This document shows positions 41,953 through 50,094 of a stretch of 64,000 nucleotides of DNA, piece by piece. The notes beneath the pieces are model-generated. The model did not search any database. It worked only from the letters and a program-made list of their open reading frames with translations, and was not told the origin of the DNA. The stretch's first letter is position 1; each line of letters starts with the position of its first letter. The stretch is from a beta proteobacterium AAP99. GTDB taxonomy: Bacteria > Pseudomonadota > Gammaproteobacteria > Burkholderiales > Burkholderiaceae_C. The translations under genes were made by a program, and so were the position numbers. The DNA is taken from the NCBI GenBank assembly GCA_001295775.1, contig LJIA01000002.1:124001-188000 (forward strand), read 5' to 3'.

Positions 41953-43920
41953 GTGACCGTTTCGTCGGGCACTGGCGATACCTTCCCGCGCCTGCTGCTG
42001 GAGCATGCGCGCGTGCGGCCGAATCATCCGGCCATCCGCGAGAAGGACCTCGGCATCTGGCAGACCTACACCTGGGGCCAGGCCGCAGAGATCGTGCGCG
42101 CCATGGCCTGTGGTCTGGCCGCGTTGGGCTTCAAGAGCGGCCAAAACCTCGCGATCATCGGCGACAACCGGCCGCGCCTGTATTGGAGTTTCATCGCCGC
42201 GCAGTGCCTGCGTGGCGTGCCGGTCCCGCTGTACCAGGACGCGATCGCCGCCGAGATGGCCTTCGTGCTGGACAACGCGGAGATCGAGTTCGCGATTGCC
42301 GAAAACCAGGAGCAGGTGGACAAGCTGCTGGAGATGCGCCGCGAGCTGCCGCGCCTGACGCACATCATCTATGACGACCCGCGCGGCATGCGGCACTACG
42401 CGCAGGAGGGTCTGCTGTCCTTCGAGGAACTGCTGGCCAAGGGCCGCGCGCACGACGCAGCGAACCCCGGCTTCTTTGATGCGCAAGTGGCCGCTGGCGA
42501 CACGAACGATGTCTCGGTGATGCTCTACACCTCAGGCACCACCGGCAAGCCCAAGGGCGTATGCCAAACGCACGCCAGCTTCATCGGCAGCGCGCGCGGC
42601 GGCGTGGGCTTTGACAAGCTCGGGCCGGATGACCAGATCCTGTCCTACCTGCCGATGGCCTGGGTGGGTGACCATCTGTTCTCCGTCGCGCAATCGCTGG
42701 TGGCGGGCTTCACCGTCAACTGCCCGGAATCCGGTGCCACGGTGATGAACGATCTGCGCGAGATCGGGCCGACCTACTACTTCGCACCGCCCCGCGTGTT
42801 CGAAGGCTTGCTGACTCAGGTCTCGATCCGCATGGAAGACGCCGCGGCGCCCAAGCGCTGGCTTTATGAGAAATTCATGGCCGTGGCGCGCCGCTGCGGC
42901 GCCGAGATTCTTGATGGCAAGCCCGTGGCCTTCACAGACCGCTTGCTCTATGGACTCGGCACCTTCTTTGTCTACGGGCCGCTGCGCAATGTGCTTGGCA
43001 TGAGCCGCATCCGCGTGGCCTACACGGCGGGCGCCGCGATCGGCCCGGACTTGTTCCGCTTCTATCGCTCGATCGGCGTGAACCTGAAGCAGCTCTACGG
43101 CCAGACCGAGACCTGCGCCTACGTGTGCCTGCAGCCGGATGGCGGCGTCAAGCTGGAAACGGTCGGGCCGGCCGCACCCGGCGTGGAGATCAAGATCGCC
43201 GACAGTGGCGAGGTGCTCGTGCGCGGTGTGGGCGTGCTCAAGGAGTACTACAAGCGCCCGGACGCCACCGCCGAGGTGATGGACGCCGAAGGCTTCTTTC
43301 ACACCGGTGATGCCGGCGTAATCGACAGCGACGGGCATCTCAAGATCATCGATCGCGCCAAGGACGTGGGCCGCACGGCGCGCGGCGCACTGTTCGCACC
43401 GAACTACATCGAGAACAAGCTCAAGTTCTTCCCGCAGATCAAGGAAGCGGTGTGCTTCGGCCACGGCAAGGACACGGTCTGCGCGCTGATCAACATTGAT
43501 GCCGACGCCGTGGGCAACTGGGCCGAGCGCCGCGGGCTGCCGTATGCAGGCTACGTGGACCTGGCGGGCAAAAAGGAAGTGCTGGCCCTGATCCAGGAGT
43601 GCGTGGAGAAGGTCAACGCCCAGCTCGCCAGCGAGCCGCAGATGGCCGACACGCAGATCGCCCGTTTCGTGGTGCTGCACAAGGAGCTGGACCCGGACGA
43701 CGACGAGCTCACGCGCACACGCAAGGTGCGCCGCGGCTTCATTGCGGAGAAGTATGGCGTGCTGGTCGACGCGCTCTACGAGGGCCGCAAGGACCAGTTC
43801 ATCGAGACCCCGGTGAAGTTCGAGGATGGTCGAGTGGGCAAGATCTCCGCGGTGCTTGAGGTGCGTGACGCCAGACACTTTCCTGCTGGCGACAGCGCTG
43901 CAGACCGAAAGGCGGCCTGA
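41953..43920 (+). CDS. AMP-dependent acyl-CoA synthetase
   Basis: This 655-residue adenylate-forming enzyme resembles long-chain acyl-CoA synthetases. It activates a carboxylic acid with ATP and then joins it to CoA. The AMP-binding P-loop is VMLYTSGTTGKPKGV (about 192-206). Later motifs are LYGQTETCAY, and EGFFHTGDAGVIDSDGHLKI with the catalytic-region RAKD following. The GTG at 41953 is set by the AAGGAG ribosome-binding site; the longer in-frame reading overlaps the divergent promoter. It heads an operon with a Liv-type importer that starts three bases after its stop. Its substrate is therefore probably what that transporter brings in. Confidence 0.9.
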   Translation: MTVSSGTGDTFPRLLLEHARVRPNHPAIREKDLGIWQTYTWGQAAEIVRAMACGLAALGFKSGQNLAIIGDNRPRLYWSFIAAQCLRGVPVPLYQDAIAAEMAFVLDNAEIEFAIAENQEQVDKLLEMRRELPRLTHIIYDDPRGMRHYAQEGLLSFEELLAKGRAHDAANPGFFDAQVAAGDTNDVSVMLYTSGTTGKPKGVCQTHASFIGSARGGVGFDKLGPDDQILSYLPMAWVGDHLFSVAQSLVAGFTVNCPESGATVMNDLREIGPTYYFAPPRVFEGLLTQVSIRMEDAAAPKRWLYEKFMAVARRCGAEILDGKPVAFTDRLLYGLGTFFVYGPLRNVLGMSRIRVAYTAGAAIGPDLFRFYRSIGVNLKQLYGQTETCAYVCLQPDGGVKLETVGPAAPGVEIKIADSGEVLVRGVGVLKEYYKRPDATAEVMDAEGFFHTGDAGVIDSDGHLKIIDRAKDVGRTARGALFAPNYIENKLKFFPQIKEAVCFGHGKDTVCALINIDADAVGNWAERRGLPYAGYVDLAGKKEVLALIQECVEKVNAQLASEPQMADTQIARFVVLHKELDPDDDELTRTRKVRRGFIAEKYGVLVDALYEGRKDQFIETPVKFEDGRVGKISAVLEVRDARHFPAGDSAADRKAA

Positions 43921-43922
43921 GC

Positions 43923-44720
43923 ATGAGCGAACGCAACTCTGAGCGCAAGATCGGCGAAGTCATTCTGGATGTGCAGAACATCTCGCTGTCCTTCGGCGGC
44001 GTAAAGGCGCTGACCAATATCTCCTTCAACGTGCGCGAGCACGAGATTCGCGCCATCATCGGCCCGAACGGCGCGGGCAAGTCTTCGATGCTCAACTGCA
44101 TCAACGGCGTGTACACCCCGCAGGAGGGATCGATCACCTTCCGCGGCAAGACCTTCAAGCACATGAACTCGCGCCAGGTGGCCGAGATGGGCGTCGCGCG
44201 CACCTTCCAGAGCCTGGCGCTGTTCAAGGGCATGAGTGTGCTGGACAACATCATGACAGGCCGCAACCTGCGCATGAAGAGCCATCTGCTTCTGCAGGCC
44301 CTGCGCATCGGACCGGCCGAGCGCGAGGAGCTGGAACATCGCGCCTTCGTCGAAAAGATCATCGACTTCCTGGAGATCCAGGCCTATCGCAAGGTGCCCG
44401 TCGGCCGGCTGCCTTACGGCCTGCAGAAGCGCGTGGATCTTGCCCGCGCGCTCGCCATGGAACCGCAGGTGCTGTTGCTTGATGAACCGATGGCCGGCAT
44501 GAACGTGGAAGAGAAGCAGGACATGTGCCGCTTCATCCTCGACGTGAACGACGAGTTCGGCACGACGATCGTGCTGATCGAACACGACATGGGCGTGGTG
44601 ATGGACATCTCCGACCGCGTGGTGGTGCTGGACTACGGCAAGAAGATCGGCGACGGCACGCCCGATGAAGTCCGCGGCAACCAGGCCGTGATCGACGCCT
44701 ATCTCGGCGTGGCGCACTGA
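43923..44720 (+). CDS. livG: Branched-chain amino acid-type ABC transporter ATPase (LivG-like)
   Basis: This 265-residue ATPase shows Walker A GPNGAGKSSML, ABC signature-region RLPYGLQKRVDLARALAMEP and Walker B VLLLDEPMAGM, with the switch histidine in LIEHDMGVV. The C-terminus fits LivG rather than LivF. It energises the permeases encoded next. LivG-type systems in this setting often carry aromatic or other organic acids rather than amino acids. The flanking CoA ligases support that reading here. It starts three bases after the synthetase gene. Confidence 0.92.
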   Translation: MSERNSERKIGEVILDVQNISLSFGGVKALTNISFNVREHEIRAIIGPNGAGKSSMLNCINGVYTPQEGSITFRGKTFKHMNSRQVAEMGVARTFQSLALFKGMSVLDNIMTGRNLRMKSHLLLQALRIGPAEREELEHRAFVEKIIDFLEIQAYRKVPVGRLPYGLQKRVDLARALAMEPQVLLLDEPMAGMNVEEKQDMCRFILDVNDEFGTTIVLIEHDMGVVMDISDRVVVLDYGKKIGDGTPDEVRGNQAVIDAYLGVAH

Positions 44721-44729
44721 GGAGCGGTC

Positions 44730-45896
44730 ATGAAGAAAAAGCTCCCCGTCATCGTCCTGATCGTCCTGTTGACCATCGGCCTGCTGCTGCCCCTGACGCA
44801 GAAGAACACCACGCTGGGCTTCTATATCGAGGTGCTGCTCGGCGGTCTGATGTCCGGGGTCATGTACTCACTCGTCGCCCTGGGCTTCGTGCTCATCTAC
44901 AAGGCCAGTGGCGTCTTCAACTTTGCGCAGGGTGCCATGGTGCTGTTCGCAGCATTGGCCGTGGCACGCCTCTCAGGCGAGGGTCTGTCCGCAGCGCACT
45001 TCTGGATCGTCGCCTTGCTGCTGGGCGGCCTGTCCGGCGTGCTGGCTCTGGGCTTCCTGAAGAAGGGCGGCGCCGCCAAGTCTGCGCCGCCGCTGAGGTT
45101 CGGCGTCCCGCTGGCCGGCGGCATCGGCGCCGGTGTGATCCTGTGGAGTGTGTTCGGCAGCGGCGGCTGGCCGCTGTGGCTGGCCATGCTGGGCGCCGGT
45201 GCGGTCATGGTGTTCGTGGCCATGATCATCGAGAAGCTGGTGCTGCGCCCGCTCGTCAATCAGGAGGGCGTGGTGCTGCTGATGGCCACGCTGGGCGTGA
45301 CCTACTTCCTTGACGGCCTGGGTCAGACCATTTGGGGTTCGAGCATCTACAAGATCGATCTGGGCATCTCCAAGGACCCGGTGATCCTGCTGGAGAACGT
45401 CTTTCAGGGCGGCATCCTGGTCAACAAGATCGACGTGTTTGCCGCCGTGGTGGCCACGGTGCTTGTGGCAGCGCTGGCCCTGTTCTTCCAGAAAACGCCG
45501 GTGGGTCGCGCGCTGCGCGCGGTGGCTGATGACCACCAGGCCGCGCAGTCAATCGGCATTCCGCTGAACCGGATCTGGGTCATCGTCTGGAGCGTGGCTG
45601 GCGTGGTGGCTCTGGTGGCCGGGATGATCTGGGGCGCCAAGCTCGGCGTGCAGTTCTCGCTGGTGGAAGTCGCGCTCAAGGCACTGCCGGTGGTGATCCT
45701 CGGTGGGCTGACCTCGGTGCCCGGCGCCATTCTGGGTGGCCTGATCATCGGCGTGGGCGAGAAGATGGCCGAGGTCTTCCTTGGCCCGCATCTGGGTGGC
45801 GGCATCGAGTACTGGTTCGCCTATGTACTCGCACTGCTGTTCCTGATCGTCCGGCCCGAAGGCCTGTTCGGCGAAAAGCACATCGATCGCGTCTGA
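44730..45896 (+). CDS. livH: Liv-type ABC transporter permease (LivH-like)
   Basis: This 388-residue inner-membrane permease belongs to the LivH family (SGVMYSLVALGFVLIYKASG, then FNFAQGAMVLFAALAVARLS; later GRALRAVADDHQAAQSIGIP, the EAA-like cytoplasmic loop). It is about 80-90 residues longer than usual. The extra length is an insertion of about residues 95-160, with a lysine-rich loop and two additional hydrophobic stretches (GVPLAGGIGAGVILWSVFG; LAMLGAGAVMVFVAMI). The gene follows livG by nine bases. Confidence 0.92.
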   Translation: MKKKLPVIVLIVLLTIGLLLPLTQKNTTLGFYIEVLLGGLMSGVMYSLVALGFVLIYKASGVFNFAQGAMVLFAALAVARLSGEGLSAAHFWIVALLLGGLSGVLALGFLKKGGAAKSAPPLRFGVPLAGGIGAGVILWSVFGSGGWPLWLAMLGAGAVMVFVAMIIEKLVLRPLVNQEGVVLLMATLGVTYFLDGLGQTIWGSSIYKIDLGISKDPVILLENVFQGGILVNKIDVFAAVVATVLVAALALFFQKTPVGRALRAVADDHQAAQSIGIPLNRIWVIVWSVAGVVALVAGMIWGAKLGVQFSLVEVALKALPVVILGGLTSVPGAILGGLIIGVGEKMAEVFLGPHLGGGIEYWFAYVLALLFLIVRPEGLFGEKHIDRV

Positions 45897-45914
45897 CGGC
45901 CTGGAGAACGCCAC

Positions 45915-46991
45915 ATGCTCTACAGAGAAAACGGCCAGTTCAAGACCAGCTACCGGGCGGATCAGCAGATCTTCCCGATTGCGCAGGATCGCATCGCCAT
46001 CCTGCTGGTCATCGCATTTGCCTTCATCGGCCCGCTGGCGCTGGGCAATGAATACCTGTTCCGCGCCATCCTGATCCCCTTCCTGATCCTGTCGCTCGCG
46101 GCGATCGGCTTGAACATCCTTGTGGGCTACTGCGGCCAGATCTCGCTGGGCACCGGTGCCTTCATGGCCGTGGGGGCCTATGCGGCCTACAACTTCATGA
46201 TCCGCGTGGACGGCATGCCGCTGGTGGTGGCCATGCTGCTCGGCGGGCTGGCGGCGACCGTGGTGGGCGTGTTCTTCGGCATTCCCAGCCTGCGGGTGAA
46301 GGGTCTGTATCTGGCGGTGGCGACATTGGCCGCGCAGTACTTCGTGGACTGGGCGTTCATCCGCATCAAGTGGTTCACCAATGATTCGCCGTCCGGCTCC
46401 GTGTCGGCCGGCACCTTGAACGCCTTTGGCTGGACAGTGAACGAACCACACGAGAAATACGTGTTCGTGCTGCTGTTCGTCGTGGTCTTCGCACTGCTCG
46501 CCAAGAACCTGGTGCGCAGCGCGATCGGGCGCGAGTGGATGGCGATTCGAGACATGGACGTGGCCGCCAGCGTGATCGGCATCCGCCCCGTGTACGCCAA
46601 GCTCACTGCGTTTGCCGTCTCCAGTTTCATCGTGGGTGTGGCCGGTGCGCTCTGGGCCTTCGTGCATCTGGGCTCCTGGGAGCCGGCCGCCTTCAACATC
46701 CAGCGCTCATTCCAGCTGCTGTTCATGATCATCATCGGCGGGCTGGGCTCGATCATGGGCTGCTTCTTCGGGGCGGCCTTCATCGTGATCCTGCCGATCG
46801 TGCTCAACCAGGCGCTGCCCCTGCTGGCTGCCCCCTTCGGCATCGAGATCAGTACCGCACTGGTGGCGCACGTGGAATTCATGATCTTTGGTGCGCTGAT
46901 TGTCTTCTTCCTGATTGTGGAACCCCACGGGTTGGCGCGCCTGTGGTCGATTGCCAAGGAGAAGTTGCGCCTTTGGCCGTTCCCGCACTAG
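45915..46991 (+). CDS. livM: Liv-type ABC transporter permease (LivM-like)
   Basis: This 358-residue permease has about nine hydrophobic segments and the LivM pattern NILVGYCGQISLGTGAFMAV. A cytoplasmic EAA-type loop follows (GREWMAIRDMDVAASVIGIR). It pairs with the LivH-like subunit to form the translocation channel. It starts 18 bases after livH and is followed by the binding-protein gene 97 bp on. In this operon the ligand is inferred to be an acid that the ligases activate. Confidence 0.92.
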   Translation: MLYRENGQFKTSYRADQQIFPIAQDRIAILLVIAFAFIGPLALGNEYLFRAILIPFLILSLAAIGLNILVGYCGQISLGTGAFMAVGAYAAYNFMIRVDGMPLVVAMLLGGLAATVVGVFFGIPSLRVKGLYLAVATLAAQYFVDWAFIRIKWFTNDSPSGSVSAGTLNAFGWTVNEPHEKYVFVLLFVVVFALLAKNLVRSAIGREWMAIRDMDVAASVIGIRPVYAKLTAFAVSSFIVGVAGALWAFVHLGSWEPAAFNIQRSFQLLFMIIIGGLGSIMGCFFGAAFIVILPIVLNQALPLLAAPFGIEISTALVAHVEFMIFGALIVFFLIVEPHGLARLWSIAKEKLRLWPFPH

Positions 46992-47088
46992 GCAGGCGGT
47001 CACACCCGCGAGAACCCTCATTACGAAACCCAGTGCCAATGCATTTACTGGAGACACCGCGCAGATCGGATGCGCATTTGGAGGCGAC

Positions 47089-48435
47089 ATGAAGCTCAAA
47101 TCTCTACTACTCGGTGCAGCGATGCTGACTGCGGTGGGCACCACCGCACTGACGGCGCCCTCTGCCAGCGCCCAGGCGCAGGCGCGGGAGCAGTTCTTTC
47201 CCGTACTCGTCTATCGAACCGGGCCTTTCTCGCCCAACGGCATCCCCTGGGCCAACGGCTTCGTGGATTACCTGAAGCTGATCAACAACCGGGATGGCGG
47301 CATCAACGGCGTGAAGATCACGTTCGAGGAGTGCGAGACCGGCTACGCGACCGACCGCGGCGTGGAGTGCTACGAGCGCCTGAAGGGCAAGGGGCCGACC
47401 GGGGCGACCATGTTCCAGCCCCTGTCCACCGGCATCACCTTCGCGCTGACCGAGAAGGCGCCTGCCGACAAGATCCCGCTGATCACCGCCGGCTACGGCC
47501 GCAGCGAATCGGCGGATGGCTCGGTATTCGCCTGGAACTTCCCGCTGCTGGGAACGTACTGGACCGCTGCAGATGTGCTCGTGCAGCACGTGGGCAAGCG
47601 CGAGGGCGGCTTGCCCAACCTCAAGGGCAAGAAGATTGCGCTGGTCTATCACGACAGCCCCTTTGGCCGCGAGCCGATTCCGCTGCTAACCGAGCGCTCC
47701 AAGATGCACGGCTTCGAGTTGCTGACGCTGCCGGTCACCTCGCCGGGGGTGGAGCAGAAGGCCACCTGGCTGCAGATCCGCCAGCAGCGCCCGGACTATG
47801 TCTTCCTTTGGGGCTGGGGCGTGATGAACTCCACCGCGCTCAAGGAAGCACAGGCCACGGGCTTCCCGCGCGACAAGATGTACGGCGTGTGGTGGGCCGC
47901 AGCCGAGCCGGACGTGAAGGACGTGGGCGAAGGCGCCAAGGGCTACAACGGTCTGGCCATGCAGCACGGCGCGGGCCTGTCCAAGGTGCACGAGCAGATC
48001 CTTCAGCATGTGCACGGCAAGAACGCCGGCACCGGCCCCAAGGATGAAGTGGGTACCGTGCTCTACACCCGCGGCATGATCTCCGCGATGCTCGCGGTTG
48101 AAGGCGTGCGCCGCGCTCAGGAGCGCTTTGGCAAGGGCAAGCCGATGACCGGCACGCAGGTGCGCTGGGGCCTGGAGAACCTCAACCTGGACCAGAAGCG
48201 TCTGGACAACATGGGCTTCGCAGGCGTGATGCGCCCCGTGTCCACGAGCTGTGTGGATCACATGGGTGCGAGTTGGGCCCGAATCCAGACCTGGGATGGC
48301 AAGAAGTGGAGCTTCACCTCAGACTGGTATGAGGCCGACGACACCATCCTTCGCCCGATGGTGCGCAATGCCGCGCAGCGTTACGCCACGGAGAAGAAGG
48401 TCACGCCGCGAACCCCGGCAGACTGTCAGAGCTGA
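47089..48435 (+). CDS. ABC transporter periplasmic substrate-binding protein
   Basis: This 448-residue periplasmic-binding-fold type I protein has a signal peptide (LLLGAAMLTAVGTTALTAPS, then ASAQAQA). The mature part has the LivK-type lobes (FVDYLKLINNRDGGINGVKI, with the cysteine in FEECETGYATDRGVECYERL). It is larger than typical LivK (about 370 residues). The ATG at 47089 follows GGAGGCGAC. It is the receptor for the importer and the best predictor of ligand, but I cannot read the specificity from sequence. A 163-bp gap with three hairpins separates it from the second ATPase gene. Confidence 0.9.
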   Translation: MKLKSLLLGAAMLTAVGTTALTAPSASAQAQAREQFFPVLVYRTGPFSPNGIPWANGFVDYLKLINNRDGGINGVKITFEECETGYATDRGVECYERLKGKGPTGATMFQPLSTGITFALTEKAPADKIPLITAGYGRSESADGSVFAWNFPLLGTYWTAADVLVQHVGKREGGLPNLKGKKIALVYHDSPFGREPIPLLTERSKMHGFELLTLPVTSPGVEQKATWLQIRQQRPDYVFLWGWGVMNSTALKEAQATGFPRDKMYGVWWAAAEPDVKDVGEGAKGYNGLAMQHGAGLSKVHEQILQHVHGKNAGTGPKDEVGTVLYTRGMISAMLAVEGVRRAQERFGKGKPMTGTQVRWGLENLNLDQKRLDNMGFAGVMRPVSTSCVDHMGASWARIQTWDGKKWSFTSDWYEADDTILRPMVRNAAQRYATEKKVTPRTPADCQS

Positions 48436-48503
48436 GCAGCGCTCAGCGCTGACGCCGGGGTCGCGGCGTTGCCGCCTTTTAGCGCCCCTCCCCGGCTTTG
48501 CCG

Positions 48504-48577
48504 CCCCCTCCAGAAGGGGGTTCACTGGGCCGCCTCGGCGGCCCCTTGGGAAAGCGCACTGCGTGCGCTTTCCCAAG
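48504..48577 (+). repeat. Three-hairpin intercistronic element in the liv operon
   Basis: Three consecutive inverted repeats fill the gap before the livF-like gene. CCCCCT/AGGGGG is at 48504-48509 and 48515-48520. GGGCCGCC/GGCGGCCC is at 48527-48534 and 48537-48544. A perfect 15-bp pair, CTTGGGAAAGCGCAC with GTGCGCTTTCCCAAG, is at 48545-48559 and 48563-48577, with a 3-base loop. Similar GC-rich intergenic elements are known from related betaproteobacteria as I recall them. No T-tract follows the last stem. Confidence 0.8.
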
Positions 48578-48598
48578 TGCATCGAACAGGTTGAAGCC

Positions 48599-49402
48599 AT
48601 GCAGCCCCTGCTGAACGTCAACGGCATCGAAGTCATCTACAACCACGTGATCCTTGTGCTCAAGGGCGTGAGCCTGCAGGTGCCGGAAGGTGGCATCGTG
48701 GCGCTGCTGGGTGGCAACGGTGCGGGCAAGACCACGACCCTGCGCGCGGTGTCCAACCTGCTCAAGGGTGAGCGCGGCGAGGTGACCAAGGGCACCATCG
48801 AGTACCGCGGCGAGCGCATCCAAAACCTCACGCCGCCCGATCTCGTCGAGCGCGGGGTGGTACAGGTCATGGAGGGCCGGCGCTGCTTCGCGCACCTCTC
48901 CATCGAGGAAAACCTCATGACCGGGGCCTATACCCGCGGCGCCTCGCGCGCAGAGATCGCCCGTGATCTCGACATGGTCTACACCTACTTCCCGCGCCTG
49001 AAGACCCGGCGCACTTCGCAAGCGGCCTACACCTCGGGTGGCGAACAGCAGATGTGCGCCATAGGCCGCGCGCTGATGGCCAAGCCACGCATGGTGCTGC
49101 TTGATGAGCCCTCCATGGGTCTTGCACCGCAGATCGTGGAGGAGGTGTTCAACATCGTGCAGGACCTCAATGCAAAGGAAAAGGTCACCTTCCTGCTGGC
49201 CGAGCAGAACACCAACATCGCCTTGAAGTACGCCCACTACGGCTACATCCTGGAAAGCGGCCGCGTGGTCATGGACGGCGAGGCCAAGGCGCTGCGCGAG
49301 AATGAAGACGTCAAGGAGTTCTATCTCGGTGTCTCGCGCGAAGGCCGCAAGAGCTTCAAGGACGCCAAGTTCTACAAGCGCCGCAAGCGTTGGCTGTCCT
49401 GA
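48599..49402 (+). CDS. livF: Liv-type ABC transporter ATPase (LivF-like)
   Basis: This 267-residue second ATPase of the importer has Walker A GGNGAGKTTTLRAV, Walker B MVLLDEPSMGLAPQIV, the ABC signature in the SGGEQQMCAIGRAL region and the LivF feature LAEQNTNIALKYAHYGYILE. The ATG at 48599 begins the fold immediately (MQPLLNVNGIEV). The longer reading upstream translates the three-hairpin element and is rejected. It is separated from the receptor gene by the hairpins, so its level may differ from the upstream cistrons. Confidence 0.93.
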   Translation: MQPLLNVNGIEVIYNHVILVLKGVSLQVPEGGIVALLGGNGAGKTTTLRAVSNLLKGERGEVTKGTIEYRGERIQNLTPPDLVERGVVQVMEGRRCFAHLSIEENLMTGAYTRGASRAEIARDLDMVYTYFPRLKTRRTSQAAYTSGGEQQMCAIGRALMAKPRMVLLDEPSMGLAPQIVEEVFNIVQDLNAKEKVTFLLAEQNTNIALKYAHYGYILESGRVVMDGEAKALRENEDVKEFYLGVSREGRKSFKDAKFYKRRKRWLS

Positions 49403-49415
49403 GCGCGAGCGTGCG

Positions 49416-49706
49416 ATGAGCGACTTCTTCTCCGAGCTCGAGGCGCTGAAGGGCGGTGGGGGCGCTGGCCCGAGTCCGGCCCTGCTGCGTCAGCTGCGTG
49501 CGCTGCCAGGCGTCAAGGAGCGCGGCCAGCAGCACTTTGTGCTGGATGCCGGCGTGGAGCTGCACTTCGAGGTCAAGGACACGAGCGTCACGGCACTCAT
49601 CGACGAGCGCGGCCGGACCCAGCGTCTGCCCATCGCCAACCCCACGGACGAACGCAAGCTGCTGGATGTGGTGCGGCGCCTCGCCGGCCGGCGCGATGAG
49701 GATTGA
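49416..49706 (+). CDS. Hypothetical small protein in the acyl-CoA/Liv operon
   Basis: This 96-residue protein of unknown family begins SDFFSELEALKGGGGAGPSP. It continues with a small alpha/beta region (LDAGVELHFEVKDTSVTALI), then NPTDERKLLDVVRRLAGRRD. No signal or membrane helix is visible. It starts 13 bp after livF and lies 19 bp before the MmcQ-type gene, so it is in the operon. Its regular codon use supports it being real. Confidence 0.65.
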   Translation: MSDFFSELEALKGGGGAGPSPALLRQLRALPGVKERGQQHFVLDAGVELHFEVKDTSVTALIDERGRTQRLPIANPTDERKLLDVVRRLAGRRDED

Positions 49707-49725
49707 GGGTGACGGTCCCTCTGCG

Positions 49726-50094
49726 ATGAGCCTGAGCCTTGCGAAAGCCACTGACTTCTGCGCCGGGTTGCCCGGTGCGGTGGTTGATCTCAAGTGGGGG
49801 GCTGACCTCTGCTACTGCATCGGCGGCCGGATGTTTGCGGTCTTCCAGACCCGGGATGGGCGCACGGCCTGCGAACCGCCCTCGTTCAAGGCCGATGCCC
49901 ACCGGTTTCTGGAGCTGACGGACCGGCCAGGGATTGTCCCCGCGCCCTATCTGGCGCGCGCCAAGTGGGTGCGCATCACCCGCCTGGATGCGATGCCGCA
50001 GGACGAACTTCATGCATTGCTGGCGCGCAGCCACGCCCTGATCGCGGAGAAGCTCACCCGCAAGCTGCGCCAGGAATTGGGAATCGAGCCATGA
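49726..50094 (+). CDS. MmcQ/YjbR family protein
   Basis: This 122-residue protein matches the MmcQ/YjbR fold: an N-terminal helix, the DLKWGADLCYCIGGRMFAVF strand pair, and a C-terminal helix after WVRITRLDAMPQDELHALLA. Some members are annotated as DNA-binding; a biochemical role is unproven. The ATG at 49726 is reasonable but not certain. Its stop overlaps the next gene by four bases (ATGA, 50091-50094), tying it to the operon. Confidence 0.85.
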   Translation: MSLSLAKATDFCAGLPGAVVDLKWGADLCYCIGGRMFAVFQTRDGRTACEPPSFKADAHRFLELTDRPGIVPAPYLARAKWVRITRLDAMPQDELHALLARSHALIAEKLTRKLRQELGIEP

